64,000 nucleotides of DNA from Desulfobotulus alkaliphilus (GCF_007830435.1 NZ_VLLC01000005.1:26191-90190); one strand, 5' to 3'; numbered from the stretch's first letter, positions 28,222-37,808 are shown. A program made the numbers and translations. Notes: generated by a model from the sequence alone, not told the origin.

Positions 28222-28424
28222 AAATAATTATCTTTTCTGAGTATCTTTAATTTAATTCTTTTAATTCAGAAGGTTAAAAGTAGACCAATTGCCCATCACT
28301 GATCGAAATGAGTTTTAGTTTTACAACAAGTTACTCTACGGCAAGACACCCTGGCAGGGCGTAAGCTGCTTCTGAGTATCTTCAAAAGTTACTCCTTTAA
28401 AAAATGCCGCAATACTATGTAGGC

Positions 28425-28895
28425 TTATAAAAAAGCGAGATAGGGTCCCAATGCGTCTGTGTGGTTCGAAGACGAAAACTCAAGTCCTATCGTTTTTCCT
28501 CCAAGTATGTTTTTGACAATGCCCTCCCTGTGAATAAGGGGACAGGAGCCACGGTCAAGGCGAAATTCCAGCTCCAGAACATCCCCTGCGGAAAGCTTCT
28601 GTGGAATCAGTATCTGCATTTTCAAACCGGAGCGCGAAATATCAAGAACCGTCATAACTCCTTGGCTTTGAATATTATTTCTGGATTTATACCGCCCCGT
28701 AAAGGAGGTGCTTTTTCTTACAAAGGAACGTCGCTCCAGCAGAACCCTGTACTGATGGCTGCAGTGTTTACAGAGACAACGTATGTGAATTGTCGATTTT
28801 ACATCCATAAAACGGCTGACATCTCTGATGGCTGAAAAACCACAGGCCGGGCATATAAACGTTGCGTTCATATTTTTTACAAAAATTTTTTCCAT
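28425..28895 (-). CDS. Zinc-ribbon PilZ-domain protein
   Basis: From ATG 28895 (AGGAGG upstream) this encodes 156 residues. A CPAC...CLCKHC zinc ribbon occupies about residues 14-47, followed by a PilZ domain with RRSFVRK and DISRSG, the RxxxR and D/NxSxxG elements that bind cyclic di-GMP. It is the last gene of the leftward signalling operon and follows the GspE-type ATPase, so it may tune that motor, as PilZ proteins do in type IV pilus systems. That link is inferred. Confidence 0.8.
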   Translation of the reverse strand: MEKIFVKNMNATFICPACGFSAIRDVSRFMDVKSTIHIRCLCKHCSHQYRVLLERRSFVRKSTSFTGRYKSRNNIQSQGVMTVLDISRSGLKMQILIPQKLSAGDVLELEFRLDRGSCPLIHREGIVKNILGGKTIGLEFSSSNHTDALGPYLAFL

Positions 28896-28921
28896 GTTGC
28901 CCTCCTCGGTTTTTGAGAGGA

Positions 28922-31303
28922 TCAACTGACACAAACACGCCGGACTTCTTCAATATCTGTCAAGCCTTGAAAAACCTTTGCAATGCCATCTTGCATCAGG
29001 GTTGTCATACCTTCTGAAGCACCTTGTAAAAAAATTTCTTCGGTAGGTGCCGCTCTTTTAATCAGCTGTTTGATCTTTGCACTGCCCAGAAGAAGCTCAT
29101 GAATCCCCAGACGACCGCGATACCCGGTATTGCTGCATTCTGGACATCCGGCAGAACGATAGAGGGTCAGGTCTTCCGCATAATGAAGGCCAGCATCTTC
29201 CATTCCCTTACCATAATATGTCTGAATTTCGTCAAATTCTTCTGGTGTAGGATGAAAAGCTTCCTTGCAGTCCGTGCAGAGCCTCCGCACAAGACGCTGG
29301 GCCATAACACCCAGAAAGGCATCGGAAAAGTTCAAGGGATTCAGTCCCATATCCAGAAGACGGGTGATGGTTTCCGGTGCGCTGTTGGTATGCAGTGTGG
29401 AAAAAACAAGGTGACCCGTTAATGAGGCCTCAATGCCCGTGGAAGCCGTTTCATGGTCCCTCATCTCACCAATCATGATCACATCAGGGTCCGCACGGAG
29501 AAAGGCGCGCATGACCCTTGCAAAATCAAGGCCTATTTTTGCCTGACATTCCACCTGACGCAGACCTTCCTGGGATATTTCCACAGGATCCTCGGCTGTC
29601 CATATTTTAATGCCTGGTTTGTTGATTTCCCCCAGTGCTGCATGCAGGGTTGTTGTTTTACCACTGCCCGTTGGTCCAACAACAAGGACAAGGCCATATG
29701 GCTGACGGATAACTCTCTGGAGACAGTCAAGATTGCGTTGGCTCATCCCCATTTTCTCAAGGGGCATGGCACCGGATTCAGCAAGGATACGAAGGACGGC
29801 ATCCTCAAATCCACCCGCTGTTGGAAGTGTTGCAAGCCGCAGTTCAAAGGGCTTAACACCCTTTCTTTTAAACTTGATTTTGCCGTCCTGGGGCATCCGT
29901 CGTTCTGCAATATCAAGGCGTCCCATAATCTTGAGTCTGGATATTAAGGGCTTAGCCGTATGGTTTGGCAGCTGAAGGACTTCCTGGCATACCCCGTCAA
30001 TACGGTAGCGAATACGGGTTTTTTTAGTAATCGGTGAAGGTTCAATGTGGATATCCGAGGCACCTTTTCGATAAGCCGTGACAAGTATCTGATCCACCAT
30101 CTTAACGATATGGCCGGAATTTTCTTCTCCGGTATCTTCCTGGCCCCTGTCGCTATCATCTTCAACTTCTTCAAAGGCAATATCCGCCATATCAAAACCA
30201 CTGGAAGCAGCCTGATTTTGCATGGCATCGTCTTCTTCATGGTTTTCCTTATAGAACAGGTGGATATATGCATCGATATCTTCTTTAAATCCTATAAAAA
30301 GACGTATGTGCGAGGCATTGAGAAGGGTCTGTGCCTGATCTGTTTTAATAATATTTTTGGGGTCATCAATGAGGATGTCCACAGCATTCAGATCCCATGA
30401 AAGGGGCACCCATTTATTTTCAAGAAGAAATGTTTTTTTAAGCTTTTGAACCAGTTCATGGGGAACAGGAATTTTCGGGTCAAAATCCTTAAAGGGCACA
30501 TTGTAGAAAAGTTTTAAGGATTCACTGACATTTGCCTTTGAAATGCGGAATTCTTCCATAAGAACAGATTCCACACTTTTTTTTCTGGTTTTGGCTATGG
30601 CCAGAGCCTGCTGCAGTTTTTCTGCTGTAACAAGATTTTTTTCGAGCAGATAGGCATATCTTGATGAGTATTTCTGAGCCTTCCCAAACTTAGAAAGTTC
30701 AAGGCTGAGTCCGGGATACAGGGGTTTTTCCGTCTTAACCAAAACAAAAAAATCCTCTGCTATTTCAAGCATCTGTCTCTTTAAAAGATCCTGGCCGCAG
30801 GTAAAGATAACATCCAGCCTCAGCTTATCCGAAAGGTCCGATTCTTTAAGAAAAGTATTCAGGGGCTCAAGGATACGACCACCGGGATGGGCAACCAAAA
30901 GACTGTCTACCATGAGATGGGCTGTTTCCTGCAGGGGGGTATCTTTTTTTCCCACAAACTTTATAAATTCCCCCAATGCTTCCTTGTACAGGCCCAATTC
31001 AGAAAAGGCATTTCCACTTTGCAGGATGTCCGAAGGTTTTTCCTGGCTTCCCCAGGTACTACGGATGCAGTCCAGATCCTGGGATGAAAGTACCTGTTTG
31101 TCGATACTTTCCATCTCCTTAATTTTTGATTCAGTTTCCCGGATTCTTTCTGCAATACTGCCTGCTGTTTCAGTATCCAGATAAGATTCTGAAAGGAGCT
31201 TTTCGTAAATCTGACTGGCCTCTTTATACAGACCATGGCGATAATATTCTTCTGCTTCACGGATGCGGATTTCTATTTCTGAAAGCCCGTGGCTGACGGT
31301 CAT
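28922..31303 (-). CDS. GspE/PilB-type secretion/pilus assembly ATPase with TPR-like N-terminus
   Basis: This 793-residue ATPase has a TPR-like N-terminal region (residues 5-45, EEYYRHGLYKEASQIYEKLL), a middle N1E/MshEN-type domain (about 225-310) and a C-terminal GspE motor with Walker A GPTGSGKTTT, the Asp box, Walker B VIMIGEMRD, HTNSAPETI His box and a CxxC...CxxC zinc site. AAGGAG precedes ATG 31303. No pilin, PilC, PilM-Q or Gsp genes are nearby. The motor is therefore embedded in a roadblock/MglA/receiver operon and may act on pili encoded elsewhere. Confidence 0.88.
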   Translation of the reverse strand: MTVSHGLSEIEIRIREAEEYYRHGLYKEASQIYEKLLSESYLDTETAGSIAERIRETESKIKEMESIDKQVLSSQDLDCIRSTWGSQEKPSDILQSGNAFSELGLYKEALGEFIKFVGKKDTPLQETAHLMVDSLLVAHPGGRILEPLNTFLKESDLSDKLRLDVIFTCGQDLLKRQMLEIAEDFFVLVKTEKPLYPGLSLELSKFGKAQKYSSRYAYLLEKNLVTAEKLQQALAIAKTRKKSVESVLMEEFRISKANVSESLKLFYNVPFKDFDPKIPVPHELVQKLKKTFLLENKWVPLSWDLNAVDILIDDPKNIIKTDQAQTLLNASHIRLFIGFKEDIDAYIHLFYKENHEEDDAMQNQAASSGFDMADIAFEEVEDDSDRGQEDTGEENSGHIVKMVDQILVTAYRKGASDIHIEPSPITKKTRIRYRIDGVCQEVLQLPNHTAKPLISRLKIMGRLDIAERRMPQDGKIKFKRKGVKPFELRLATLPTAGGFEDAVLRILAESGAMPLEKMGMSQRNLDCLQRVIRQPYGLVLVVGPTGSGKTTTLHAALGEINKPGIKIWTAEDPVEISQEGLRQVECQAKIGLDFARVMRAFLRADPDVIMIGEMRDHETASTGIEASLTGHLVFSTLHTNSAPETITRLLDMGLNPLNFSDAFLGVMAQRLVRRLCTDCKEAFHPTPEEFDEIQTYYGKGMEDAGLHYAEDLTLYRSAGCPECSNTGYRGRLGIHELLLGSAKIKQLIKRAAPTEEIFLQGASEGMTTLMQDGIAKVFQGLTDIEEVRRVCVS

Positions 31304-31365
31304 TTTATCTCCTTAAAAAATTGTATAGGTGCAGGTAACCGACAAGTTAGAATGAGGCGGAAAAA

Positions 31366-31749
31366 TTAAAAATCAAAGGCTTTTAAAAAACCAAAGGTTT
31401 TTTTTGCTTTTTTTGCCTTTCTCAGCTGAGGCATAAGGGTATCCGATACCAGACGAACCATGTCCGTGGAAGCACTGCGACCCATGACAATAATCATAAA
31501 ATTAGGAGACGCATTTCGAACCATAATTTTTTTATCTGTGAAAAAAAATTCCAGCTCCTGCATCCCTTCAAAACTCTGAACAATTTTTCCAAGCTCTTCA
31601 GTATTACGGAATACAGAACCCCAGTCTTTATTTTCCATCTTTTCTCTGATGTCTGAAGAAAAAGCCCAGGAAATAAGTTCGCCGCCTGAAGAAAGCAGGA
31701 TTACCCCTTCGACATTGTCAAGGGATAAAATTTCAGAAAAAATCTTCAT
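31366..31749 (-). CDS. Roadblock/LC7-like protein
   Basis: This 127-residue protein fits the roadblock/LC7 fold: an initial helix, then strands ILLSSGGELISWAF and KKIMVRNASPNFMIIVMG around a central helix. It ends with a basic KAKKAKK stretch. Such proteins are GTPase-activating or dimerising partners of MglA-type GTPases. It lies between the receiver protein and the GspE-type ATPase on the same strand. Family assignment is by fold pattern, so moderate. Confidence 0.65.
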   Translation of the reverse strand: MKIFSEILSLDNVEGVILLSSGGELISWAFSSDIREKMENKDWGSVFRNTEELGKIVQSFEGMQELEFFFTDKKIMVRNASPNFMIIVMGRSASTDMVRLVSDTLMPQLRKAKKAKKTFGFLKAFDF

Positions 31750-31850
31750 TTATTTCTCACAGTAAAAAATTATAGTATAAATTCGGTATGGTATCCTATT
31801 GATATTGCAATAAAGTCACAAGTATTAGTCGCTATTTCTAACTATGGATT

Positions 31851-32921
31851 TTATGATGGACCTGTCACCAGATCCGGAGGAGGATTAGAAACCAAAAGTT
31901 TAATCACAGCCTCCCTTTTAAAGGAAGACTTCACTGCGATTACCGTATCCTTACCGTCGGGCAGTATGATCGATTCCGAGGCCTCTTCCATATTTACGTA
32001 ACAGGCTTCCATCGGACCCGCTTCAAAAATATCCCCTATAAAGCGTGCATGGAGGAGGAGATCTCTCCATGATGCGTCCTGGTATACACTCTCAATGCCA
32101 GGAGATTGCTCCTCCATAAAGCTTAACCAGTTTTGCACAGGATCCACTTCCTTATCATCGGAAAAGCTTTCCTCTTCCGGAATGAATTCAGGCAAAGCGG
32201 ATTCTATGGCAATGGCAAGATCCTTTTCCTGGTCCATTTCATCCTTGAGGCGCATGGCCTCCATGAGAATGGCCTGCAGATCTGAATGAATGGTCTGAAT
32301 AACAGCTTTGTACTGATTCTCAATCATTAGGGAAACGGGCTGCCATGCCAGTATCTTGTAAGCAGCAGACAATCCATCCAGAGCTTGTTTTCCGGGAAGT
32401 CTTGAATGGATAATTTCTCCATCTTTAAAAAATAAAACCCCGTATCCTCCACTGGGGGGATGCGTTACACGCAGGGTACAGGTTTTTTGTTCCATTTCAA
32501 TCATTTGCGCAAAGGTATCAAGGGATGCTCCATTAAGAGAGCCTCCTTCCTGAATACGACGCATCATTTTTTCAAAGACAGCAAGAAAATCTCTGGCCTG
32601 AAGGGGTTTTCCAAGAAACTCTTCTGCCCCTTTCCGCAACAGTATTTCACGGGTTTTAGGTTTACCATGGGCAGAGATAACGATGGAAGGTATTTCTGGA
32701 AATTCTGCCTTGAGGGTGTCCAACAACCCAAAACCATCAAGATCAGGTAGAAGAAGTTCCGTTATAAGAATAGTAATTGCACAGCTCTTCAGGGTTTCTA
32801 CGGCTTCCACACCACTGCCAACGACCATGCATTTGAATATTTCACCATGATTTTCAATCCAGCCAGCTATACGCTTTGCGTTCTCCATATCCGGGTCTGC
32901 GATTAAAACGTGCAGATGCAT
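31851..32921 (-). CDS. Receiver-DUF4388-type protein lacking the phospho-Asp
   Basis: From ATG 32921 (GGGAGG four bases upstream) this encodes 356 residues. Residues 1-120 form a receiver fold with Ser (VISAHG) and Lys (FLGKPL) in place, but the phospho-acceptor position is Glu55 (LITELLLPDLDG) and the acidic pocket is reduced to ADPD. About 135-230 resembles a DUF4388/PATAN domain (LRVTHPPSGGYGVLFFKDGE). The C-terminal 120 residues are acidic and unassigned. A constitutively active-like or non-phosphorylated adaptor is inferred. Confidence 0.75.
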   Translation of the reverse strand: MHLHVLIADPDMENAKRIAGWIENHGEIFKCMVVGSGVEAVETLKSCAITILITELLLPDLDGFGLLDTLKAEFPEIPSIVISAHGKPKTREILLRKGAEEFLGKPLQARDFLAVFEKMMRRIQEGGSLNGASLDTFAQMIEMEQKTCTLRVTHPPSGGYGVLFFKDGEIIHSRLPGKQALDGLSAAYKILAWQPVSLMIENQYKAVIQTIHSDLQAILMEAMRLKDEMDQEKDLAIAIESALPEFIPEEESFSDDKEVDPVQNWLSFMEEQSPGIESVYQDASWRDLLLHARFIGDIFEAGPMEACYVNMEEASESIILPDGKDTVIAVKSSFKREAVIKLLVSNPPPDLVTGPS

Positions 32922-33132
32922 TGAACCTCCCGCAGTACACTCCATAATATTGATGAATGTCTGCATTGTTGTGGTAAAAATTCTAAGGAATCATCTTCTG
33001 CCAGCAAGGTACAGCAAGTTCGTATGCTGGCACACAAAACCCTTATATTCTCTAAATAAATAAAAGTCGATATCCAACATGTTATGCATGAAGCCTGGAA
33101 GGCATCTGGACTGTATGCAAGGGGAAAAAATA

Positions 33133-34113
33133 TTACTCAGGAAAACGGACCTCCAGATTTGAAAGATACTCTGAGTGTTTTTCCTGCCATTCCTTAAAGA
33201 CAAAATGATATTTTTTTTCTGCATCCGCTTCCTTTATTATTTCAAAGAGAACCCGGGTAACCCCTTCAATCAACTCCCTATTTCCTGTATTACTTTCAAA
33301 GAAAAGCGCCTGATCTTTATAGCTCAGTTCTGCCGCAAAAGGATCAAGAAAGTCATAGATATCGGCCCATTTTATGCACATTCTTCTGAAAAGAATCTGA
33401 AAGTCCTTTTTGCTTCCCTTCATGCCCTGTACAATGCTTTCCGTGTGCTGAATAAGTTCTTCCAACAGGCCAAGCGCCTTATTTGATTCTGCTGTCTGGG
33501 ATTGAAACTCAATTTTACTTTCAACCTCACCCAACAAGACTTCTATTTTTGAAGATCCTTTAAATCTTTCCATAAAATCCGGAAGATCTTCAGGACCCAG
33601 CCACGGTGCCCTGTCTCCTGGGAGACGGAATCCATAGATACGTTTATTTTGAAAAAAAACCCATCCAAGCTGCCTTTTTTTATCACCCTTAATACGAAAG
33701 TAGCCGATATCCGGACGACTTTCATTTTCTTTGTCAAGAACATCAAGCAGCTTGTCAAATCCAAGGGTAACGGGTTTAGCCATGGGGATGGCATGGATCA
33801 GGGAGATCCAGTAATTCAGGGCGTTGGCATCAATGCCATAAACGGAAACCCGGTATTTTTGAACAACCATGCTGGCTTTTAAAAGTTCTGCAGCAGCCAT
33901 GCCAGTTGACCTGCCATTTCCATCGGAAAAAACGGAATCCATAATTTTTTTTTCATCAAAAAACAAAAGGGCTTCCCCGGAAGTTGAACGGAAGTACACA
34001 CAACCGCACCCTACCTCTCCCTGATAATGTTCTATGAGGCGTTTAAGGGATATATAATAACTATTCATTCCCGTAACCAAGGCCGTATCATTGGGAAAAA
34101 GAAATTCAGCCAT
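33133..34113 (-). CDS. Protein of unknown function in the GTPase operon
   Basis: This 326-residue cytoplasmic protein has no signal peptide. The N-terminal part has a strand-rich module (VYFRSTSGEALLFFDEKK) resembling the 'report of surface/ligand' half of DUF4388-like domains; a similar strand pattern recurs at about 150-170 (RQLGWVFFQNKRIYGF). The C-terminal 130 residues are helical. GGAGGG precedes the ATG. It lies between the HAMP sensor and the receiver protein. I do not recognise the family; the region 32922-33132 holds no other gene. Confidence 0.7.
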   Translation of the reverse strand: MAEFLFPNDTALVTGMNSYYISLKRLIEHYQGEVGCGCVYFRSTSGEALLFFDEKKIMDSVFSDGNGRSTGMAAAELLKASMVVQKYRVSVYGIDANALNYWISLIHAIPMAKPVTLGFDKLLDVLDKENESRPDIGYFRIKGDKKRQLGWVFFQNKRIYGFRLPGDRAPWLGPEDLPDFMERFKGSSKIEVLLGEVESKIEFQSQTAESNKALGLLEELIQHTESIVQGMKGSKKDFQILFRRMCIKWADIYDFLDPFAAELSYKDQALFFESNTGNRELIEGVTRVLFEIIKEADAEKKYHFVFKEWQEKHSEYLSNLEVRFPE

Positions 34114-34146
34114 AAAAATAAAACCCTCCTGTCTTAGTTTTTCTGG

Positions 34147-35319
34147 CTAGCGCCTTCTTCTGAGACGTTCAATGGAAAGTTTCAAGCTGTCCTGCATACG
34201 GGAAATGGCATCGGCAAGGTTCCCGATTTCATCTTTGGAACGGACATCGATTTGCATATCCAGTTCTCCGACACTGATTCGGTCAGCAGCATCCGTGAGG
34301 TACTTGATGCTGCGGGTGATCCTGTATCCATAGATGGATATGGAAAGACCGATAATAAAGAGAGAAAAAATCAGAATACCAAAGGTAATGTTTCTTGTGT
34401 GAAGCGCCATGGATCTCGCTTCATTTTCTAGCACCCTTACAGGCTCCGTAAAGTCATCAATGTAGGCCGTTGCCATTACATGGTAGCGGGTTCCCTCCAC
34501 GGGGCTGATGACAGCAAACTTCTGACGCAACTGCCCATCCCTTTCCACCCATGTATAATAGCCTCTGGCTTCTCTACCTCTGGCAGCAACCTCAATGATT
34601 CTACGAAACTCAGGAAAATACTGGGGTCCTAGAGCCTGCTCCAAAGCTCCTATGATAGGTATACCTATAAGCCTTGCATCGGGGTGTGCCCAGATGCGAA
34701 AAGCCTGATCCGTCTCATCAATACCTGGTCGCTCAAATAAGACAGTGTAACCCGATTCTGCCACCCTTTGCACGGCAATGCGGCTGAACTCCGGGTCGTA
34801 GTTAAAATCCATCCTACCCAGTTCCGGATGGCTGCGCAGAAAAATATTTGCCTGCAATCCTACGGAACGGGCCTTTTCAGCAATGATTTCTTCGGCCATT
34901 CCTTGCACAACACGTGTACTTTCACCTGTAATACGGTTTGAAAGCTCATTTAACTGATTTTGAGAAAACAGCCCTGATGCTGTCATAAGCAGCAGGGGAA
35001 CAAAAAGAAACAGAAAAAACATCTTTGTCCGGAGTCCTAAGCCCTGACGCTGTCCTTTCTTTTCCATTTTCTTTTCTTCTTTTTTTTTCTTTTGCTCTTT
35101 TTTTGGGGCAGGAGGAGGGGCTGTCTTTTCAGGTTCTGCAGCAATAACTGGTTCTGCGGGCTTTTCAGGTGTTGCTTCCAGCTGTTCGCGGGTAATCCGC
35201 ATCACATGACCACATTCCCTGCATCGGGTTCTGGCTTCATCTCCGGCAAGCTTTTCCTTGAGTTTTTCGGGGTCCAGGTGATAAATTTTACCGCATTCTT
35301 CGCAAATCAGCGTTGTCAT
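34147..35319 (-). CDS. Zinc-ribbon membrane sensor with HAMP domain
   Basis: This 390-residue protein starts with an MJ0042-type zinc ribbon (CEECGK at 6-11, CRECGH at 33-38), then a Pro/Lys-rich linker, a membrane helix (about 100-118), a periplasmic domain of about 190 residues with Cache-like features (LGRMDFNYDPEF, GYYTWVERDG), a second membrane helix (about 315-335) and a HAMP domain (RSIKYLTDAADRISVGELD). It ends just after HAMP with no kinase or methyl-accepting domain. It would pass a periplasmic signal to cytoplasmic partners of this operon. Confidence 0.8.
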   Translation of the reverse strand: MTTLICEECGKIYHLDPEKLKEKLAGDEARTRCRECGHVMRITREQLEATPEKPAEPVIAAEPEKTAPPPAPKKEQKKKKEEKKMEKKGQRQGLGLRTKMFFLFLFVPLLLMTASGLFSQNQLNELSNRITGESTRVVQGMAEEIIAEKARSVGLQANIFLRSHPELGRMDFNYDPEFSRIAVQRVAESGYTVLFERPGIDETDQAFRIWAHPDARLIGIPIIGALEQALGPQYFPEFRRIIEVAARGREARGYYTWVERDGQLRQKFAVISPVEGTRYHVMATAYIDDFTEPVRVLENEARSMALHTRNITFGILIFSLFIIGLSISIYGYRITRSIKYLTDAADRISVGELDMQIDVRSKDEIGNLADAISRMQDSLKLSIERLRRRR

Positions 35320-35339
35320 AAATGTCTCCTCCGGGTGCC

Positions 35340-35810
35340 TTAATGCGCCATGTCTTTTAAAAACTGAATCATTGCCTGCTGAAATACAACCCGTTTTTCT
35401 TCCCTGGGAATTTGTCTGGCTATTAAATTAACAAGTTCCGGTGCCCGGTCCATCGGGAAACTGCTCCAGGACTCTTCCATAATTTCAATTTCATCTTCAA
35501 TAATCACAGATGCAATGGGACCAATGGCAAGGGACAGATTCTCTTCCAGAAAATTCATAAAATCAGAGGATCCAGCATCCTTATCGTCTTCAATAATTTC
35601 TAAGACTTCTGCATCCAGAAGACGTTTGGCCGCATTAAGGGAAGTCTCTATAGATATACCCGTTTGGGAAGCAATATCAGCAAGATTCCGTTTTCCATCG
35701 ATGAGTGAAAACACCTTGAGCATATCCCGGTCCATGGAAATCTCACGGTCATAACCGTCATCCTTCTGTCTTAAAATTATTGTGGATGGATTCCCTGAAA
35801 AAGTTGCCAT
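35340..35810 (-). CDS. Winged-helix-like protein of the GTPase operon
   Basis: This 156-residue protein has an N-terminal winged-helix-like segment (residues 22-75, FSLIDGKRNLADIASQTG and RLLDAEVLEII) of the type appended to DUF4388 and roadblock proteins, and a C-terminal helical domain. GAGGGAT precedes the ATG. It ends 20 bases before the membrane sensor. DNA binding is possible but protein-protein contact is equally likely. The 299 bases upstream (35811-36109) hold no gene and may carry a promoter. Confidence 0.65.
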   Translation of the reverse strand: MATFSGNPSTIILRQKDDGYDREISMDRDMLKVFSLIDGKRNLADIASQTGISIETSLNAAKRLLDAEVLEIIEDDKDAGSSDFMNFLEENLSLAIGPIASVIIEDEIEIMEESWSSFPMDRAPELVNLIARQIPREEKRVVFQQAMIQFLKDMAH

Positions 35811-36109
35811 GTTTATCCCTCATTTCAAAGCGTCATGAAGACTCACTGCATGTTTTATTCTTGCCCTTTGAAGTTTTTTTAACAATGGAATCATTTTTCT
35901 CGCTTAGCGCAGATATGTTGCATTTAGAACAGGTCTTACACTACGTCATTCTGCCAGCATCAATCTGACCTTCGCAGTAAATACTAATAAAATCGAAACG
36001 CACTCGACAGAATATTTTTTGTGTCAGGCTTAATGACAATAATCAGGTATTTTTATCTACGTCGAGTGGGAAATGATCTTTTTAGTATTTCTCCCATAAT
36101 TAAAAAAGA

Positions 36110-36781
36110 TCAGGGCTGTTTGGGCTGAGCGCTGCGAAGCTCTTCCAGCAGCTCTTTGCGCAGCATGGCGAGTTCTTTACGCACAATGCCACGTATCAGA
36201 GTAACAAGCTCTGTGTTTTTATTTAAAGATGCCTTAGTGACGTCGGCTGATTTACCCGTAATCTGTTTTCGGAATACCTGAAAACGTTCATAGGTCTGGT
36301 TGAAATAAATTTTCTTTTCCTTATCAGACAGACTGTCCTGCATGTCCACAAGAAGACCAAGGCCAGCCTGTATTTCTTGAAGTATTTTCAGGGTATCCTG
36401 ATGGGCATGCACTTTGTGGCGCTTAAGGTAAAGACCAATGGATTCCAGCATTTTTGTAAAATTTATAAAAAACATATCGTCTTTATGAAGTTCCTGAAGA
36501 CGCTGAATTTCAGCGAGGTACTTCGACATAACACTGTCATCAATCTCCCATTCCATGGAAAGCAGAAGGGCATTCAGCCCCCTCATGACCTCTCCACCCG
36601 GCTGCTGAGACTCTGTTGCCTTAAAATTATTGGGTCTGGAGTTTTGCGGCTTGTCTTTCGGGGCAGAAGATTTTTCACTGACCGATGGCTTAGGTTCTTC
36701 AACGTCAAGATTGCCTTCGTCAAAAAGGTCATCGAGACGCTGGTCCAATGCCGTTGAAAGGGCATCCTCTTTATCCGTCAC
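36110..36781 (-). CDS. Unknown helical protein following MglA
   Basis: This 223-residue acidic protein starts at GTG directly after the MglA stop codon, with GGAGG eight bases upstream. The first 65 residues are disordered (Ser/Pro/Lys-rich). The rest is helical and coiled-coil-like, ending in KELAMLRKELLEELRS. I recognise no family. Position directly behind the GTPase suggests an effector or scaffold. Confidence 0.65.
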   Translation of the reverse strand: MTDKEDALSTALDQRLDDLFDEGNLDVEEPKPSVSEKSSAPKDKPQNSRPNNFKATESQQPGGEVMRGLNALLLSMEWEIDDSVMSKYLAEIQRLQELHKDDMFFINFTKMLESIGLYLKRHKVHAHQDTLKILQEIQAGLGLLVDMQDSLSDKEKKIYFNQTYERFQVFRKQITGKSADVTKASLNKNTELVTLIRGIVRKELAMLRKELLEELRSAQPKQP

Positions 36782-37420
36782 TTATTTTTCCTCCAGCTTT
36801 TTTTTGAGGGATCCAATCGTGATGGAGATGATTTTTTTCATGGTTAAGGCAACATTGTCTCCAGTAATGGCGCTGGCTTCCAGATAAGGGGCATTCAGTT
36901 TTGCATTTAAATCCTGCTGCATGGTTTCCAGAGGAAGCAGTGCAATATTATGTGCTGCAAGATCCCTTTTATTGTATTGGAATACGAGGGGTATACGGGA
37001 TAAATCTTTATTAAAGGAGCGGAGATTTTCTTCAAGATTCTGCAGGGAACGGATATTCATCTCACGTCTGAGACCCATGGAATCGGCAACAAAAACAATT
37101 CCATCCACCCCCCGAAGTACAAGCTTACGGGTTGCATTGTATTTTACCTGTCCGGGGACGGTATAAAACTGGATTTTGATATCATATCCATTGATACTGC
37201 CGATATCGAGGGGGAGAAAATCAAAAAAAAGGGTACGGTCACCATAGGTTTTTACCGTAACCATTTCTGCCTTGATACGGGACTTGAATTTTTGATTAAT
37301 ATATTCAAGGTTGGTTGTTTTTCCACCCCGCCCAGGTCCGTAATAAACAATTTTTACCTGAACTTCTTTTTTTTTGGGATTAATCAGCGCCAAAGCAAGC
37401 CTCCGATTTTTTTTATCCAA
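36782..37420 (-). CDS. MglA-type small Ras-like GTPase
   Basis: This 212-residue GTPase has the P-loop GPGRGGKT at 28-35, the MglA-type switch II YTVPGQ, and NKRD for guanine specificity. MglA proteins set cell polarity and control motility or pili; their cycle is driven by roadblock GAP proteins. It overlaps the upstream roadblock gene by 8 bases, matching mglBA order. A second member lies at 48180-48797. Which process it controls here is not known. Confidence 0.88.
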   Translation of the reverse strand: MDKKNRRLALALINPKKKEVQVKIVYYGPGRGGKTTNLEYINQKFKSRIKAEMVTVKTYGDRTLFFDFLPLDIGSINGYDIKIQFYTVPGQVKYNATRKLVLRGVDGIVFVADSMGLRREMNIRSLQNLEENLRSFNKDLSRIPLVFQYNKRDLAAHNIALLPLETMQQDLNAKLNAPYLEASAITGDNVALTMKKIISITIGSLKKKLEEK

Positions 37421-37808
37421 AGAGAGATTCGATTTTTCTTACAGCCTCACTGACCTTCAGGCGAAGAAAACCAAGTGAAACTTCCTTTCCAAAGATAGAT
37501 AGCAAAAGGAGATCGTCGGTTACCTTGCTGAAGTGGATGCTGTCGGTCTCTCCCTTGTGGAAAAGAAGGGAAAACTCCTGTTCCCCGATGAGGTTTGCCA
37601 TGGCACTGACAGCACCGAAGTTGCCTGCTGCAAGGGCCGCCAGAGAATACACATCGTGTTGCGTACTGCCATTATCAAGATTGATAATAACATTGCCCGC
37701 AAGGTCCAGAAGGATAACGTTAATAACACCAAGCTCAATTAGTTCTTCATCCAGAATTTTTTCTATCTTTTCAATTTGCTGCCTGTCTAAATCCAGAGTA
37801 AACTCCAT
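37413..37808 (-). CDS. Roadblock/LC7 (MglB-like) protein
   Basis: This 131-residue protein matches the roadblock/LC7 pattern: VINVILLDLAGNVII, the central helix SLAALAAGNFGAVSAMANLIGE (positions about 55-76) and strand DDLLLLSIFG. It is the probable GTPase-activating partner of the adjacent MglA-type GTPase and heads the leftward operon. GAGGAAGGG precedes the ATG. Confidence 0.85.
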   Translation of the reverse strand: MEFTLDLDRQQIEKIEKILDEELIELGVINVILLDLAGNVIINLDNGSTQHDVYSLAALAAGNFGAVSAMANLIGEQEFSLLFHKGETDSIHFSKVTDDLLLLSIFGKEVSLGFLRLKVSEAVRKIESLFG

